The notes below the pieces were generated by a model. It saw only the letters and a list, made by a program, of their open reading frames with translations, was not told the DNA's origin and did not search any database. 6,912 nt of DNA from Paracoccaceae bacterium. GTDB taxonomy: Bacteria > Pseudomonadota > Alphaproteobacteria > Rhodobacterales > Rhodobacteraceae. A program made the position numbers and the translations under genes. The stretch is taken from positions 1-6,912 of the forward strand of contig PUNI01000296.1 in assembly GCA_003551745.1 (NCBI GenBank), in the 5' to 3' direction. Of the stretch, positions 6,167 to 6,912 are shown one piece after another (the stretch's first letter is position 1; each line of letters opens with the position of its first letter).

Positions 6167-6765
6167 TGACCAGCCCGCTCCCCGGCCCGCCGCAACCCAG
6201 CGGTCGCGGCATCGCGCCGCGCGCCGAGGCCGCGGTCGGCCGCTGGGTCGGCCGTTTCGCCGGTGCGCTCGCCGTGCTCGGCGGCGCGGTGCTGACCCTG
6301 GTGACGGTGGTGGCGGTGGTCTCGATCCTCGGCCGCTGGGCGGGGCGGTCCGGCTGGCCGGTGTTGTCGGGCCTCGGCCCGATCCAGGGTGATTTCGAGA
6401 TCGTGTCGATGGGGACGGGCTTTGCGGTGTTCTCCTTCCTGGCCTGGTGCCAGTTCAACCGGGGTCATGTAACCGTGGACATCTTCGTCTCGCCGCTGGG
6501 CCCGCGAGGGCAGGCCGCGCTCGCGGTACTGACCAACCTCGTGCTCACCGGCATGGCGGCGCTTCTGGCCTGGCAGACCGGGCTGGGCCTGTCCGACAGG
6601 CTGCGCTTCGGCGACACCACGACGATCCTGCGCATTCCGGTGTGGTGGGGCTATGCCGGCGGGCTGGTCGGGCTCTGGAGCTTCGCGCTGGTCAGCGCCT
6701 ACACCGTCTGGCGCAGCCTCAACGAGGCCCTCGGCAGCGGCGAACCCGGGGACGGCCCCGCATGA
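6166..6765 (+). CDS. dctQ: TRAP transporter small membrane subunit (DctQ family)
   Basis: This 199-residue inner-membrane protein pairs with DctM in the TRAP transporter. Four hydrophobic helices are visible at about 32-56, 80-97, 115-137 and 159-183, as usual for DctQ. Family-type motifs are FEIVSMGTGFAVFSFLAWCQ (77-96), RGHVTVDIF (99-107) and LRIPVWW (155-161). The first 30 or so residues are a Pro/Gly/Arg-rich cytoplasmic tail. ATG 6166 overlaps the monooxygenase stop by one base, and GGAG at 6155-6158 is a suitable ribosome site. The GTG at 6163, one codon earlier, is an equally open start that would add only one Met. The 3' end overlaps the next gene by four bases (ATGA), so translation of the two membrane subunits is probably coupled. 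Confidence 0.93.
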   Translation: MTSPLPGPPQPSGRGIAPRAEAAVGRWVGRFAGALAVLGGAVLTLVTVVAVVSILGRWAGRSGWPVLSGLGPIQGDFEIVSMGTGFAVFSFLAWCQFNRGHVTVDIFVSPLGPRGQAALAVLTNLVLTGMAALLAWQTGLGLSDRLRFGDTTTILRIPVWWGYAGGLVGLWSFALVSAYTVWRSLNEALGSGEPGDGPA

Positions 6766-6912
6766 CCGGCATCGAGACCGCCGGGGTCTTCTTCGCGCTG
6801 CTGCTGTTCCTGATCTTCGCACGCATGCCGATCGGGCTGGCGATGCTGGTCTGCGGCCTGCTCGGGTCCTACACCATATTCGGCCGCTGGGCGCCGGTTC
6901 TGGCGCAGCTCA
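6762..6912 (+). CDS. dctM: TRAP transporter large membrane subunit (DctM family), 3'-truncated by window edge
   Basis: Only the first 50 codons lie in the window; the family is usually about 425 residues with 12 or more membrane helices. DctM forms the ion-coupled permease that moves the ligand across the inner membrane. The visible part has the typical start: MTGIE, a hydrophobic helix (about 8-20), the ARMPIGLAM motif (20-28) that matches the family's G/R-x-P-I-x-x-AL pattern, and the start of a second hydrophobic stretch with CGLLGSY. The ATG sits inside the dctQ stop (ATGA). The preceding ribosome site is weak (a GGGGA run about 11 bases upstream), which again points to translational coupling with dctQ. 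Confidence 0.9.
   Translation, partial: MTGIETAGVFFALLLFLIFARMPIGLAMLVCGLLGSYTIFGRWAPVLAQL

Noticed and set aside
1..6912. Insertion sequences, CRISPR arrays, tRNAs, phage or defence genes
   Set aside because: No transposase, regular spaced repeat, cloverleaf or defence-type domain was seen; nearly all bases are accounted for by catabolic and transport genes.

Overview
The window is a gene-dense stretch of very GC-rich bacterial DNA, with G or C at most third codon positions. It carries seven genes, all on the + strand, with no RNA gene, insertion sequence or CRISPR array visible. Gene content, compact overlapping genes and the TRAP transporter fit an alphaproteobacterium, perhaps of the Rhodobacterales or a related order. 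That assignment is an inference; a betaproteobacterium is not excluded.

Left half (1-3678): four tightly packed genes for aromatic acid breakdown. They are the 3' part of a long-type fumarylacetoacetase (last step of the homogentisate pathway), a metallo-beta-lactamase-fold protein whose second metal site is replaced, an FAD aromatic-ring hydroxylase of the MhpA/PheA type, and a 71-residue DUF2783-type protein that starts inside the hydroxylase gene. The hydroxylase plus small protein resembles the two-component 3-hydroxyphenylacetate 6-hydroxylase (MhaA/MhaB) known from Pseudomonas putida, which makes homogentisate. A neighbouring fumarylacetoacetase is what that reading predicts.

Right half (3792 to the window end): a tripartite ATP-independent periplasmic (TRAP) transporter. 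It runs solute-binding protein (dctP), then a second and unrelated FAD monooxygenase that looks like PhzS, then the small membrane subunit (dctQ) and the start of the large one (dctM, cut by the window edge). The monooxygenase gene overlaps dctQ by one base and dctQ overlaps dctM by four, so it is built into the transporter operon.

The two longest gaps (3679-3791 and 4836-4894) both flank dctP and both hold GC-rich hairpins. The first also has a perfect TTGACA hexamer over the preceding stop codon. dctP may therefore have its own promoter and be expressed apart from the downstream genes.

Working model (inference): the TRAP system imports an aromatic or aryl-alkanoic acid, one or both flavin monooxygenases hydroxylate it toward homogentisate or a similar ring-cleavage substrate, and the fumarylacetoacetase finishes the route to fumarate and acetoacetate. 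The ring-cleaving dioxygenase and the isomerase are not in the window and would be expected upstream.
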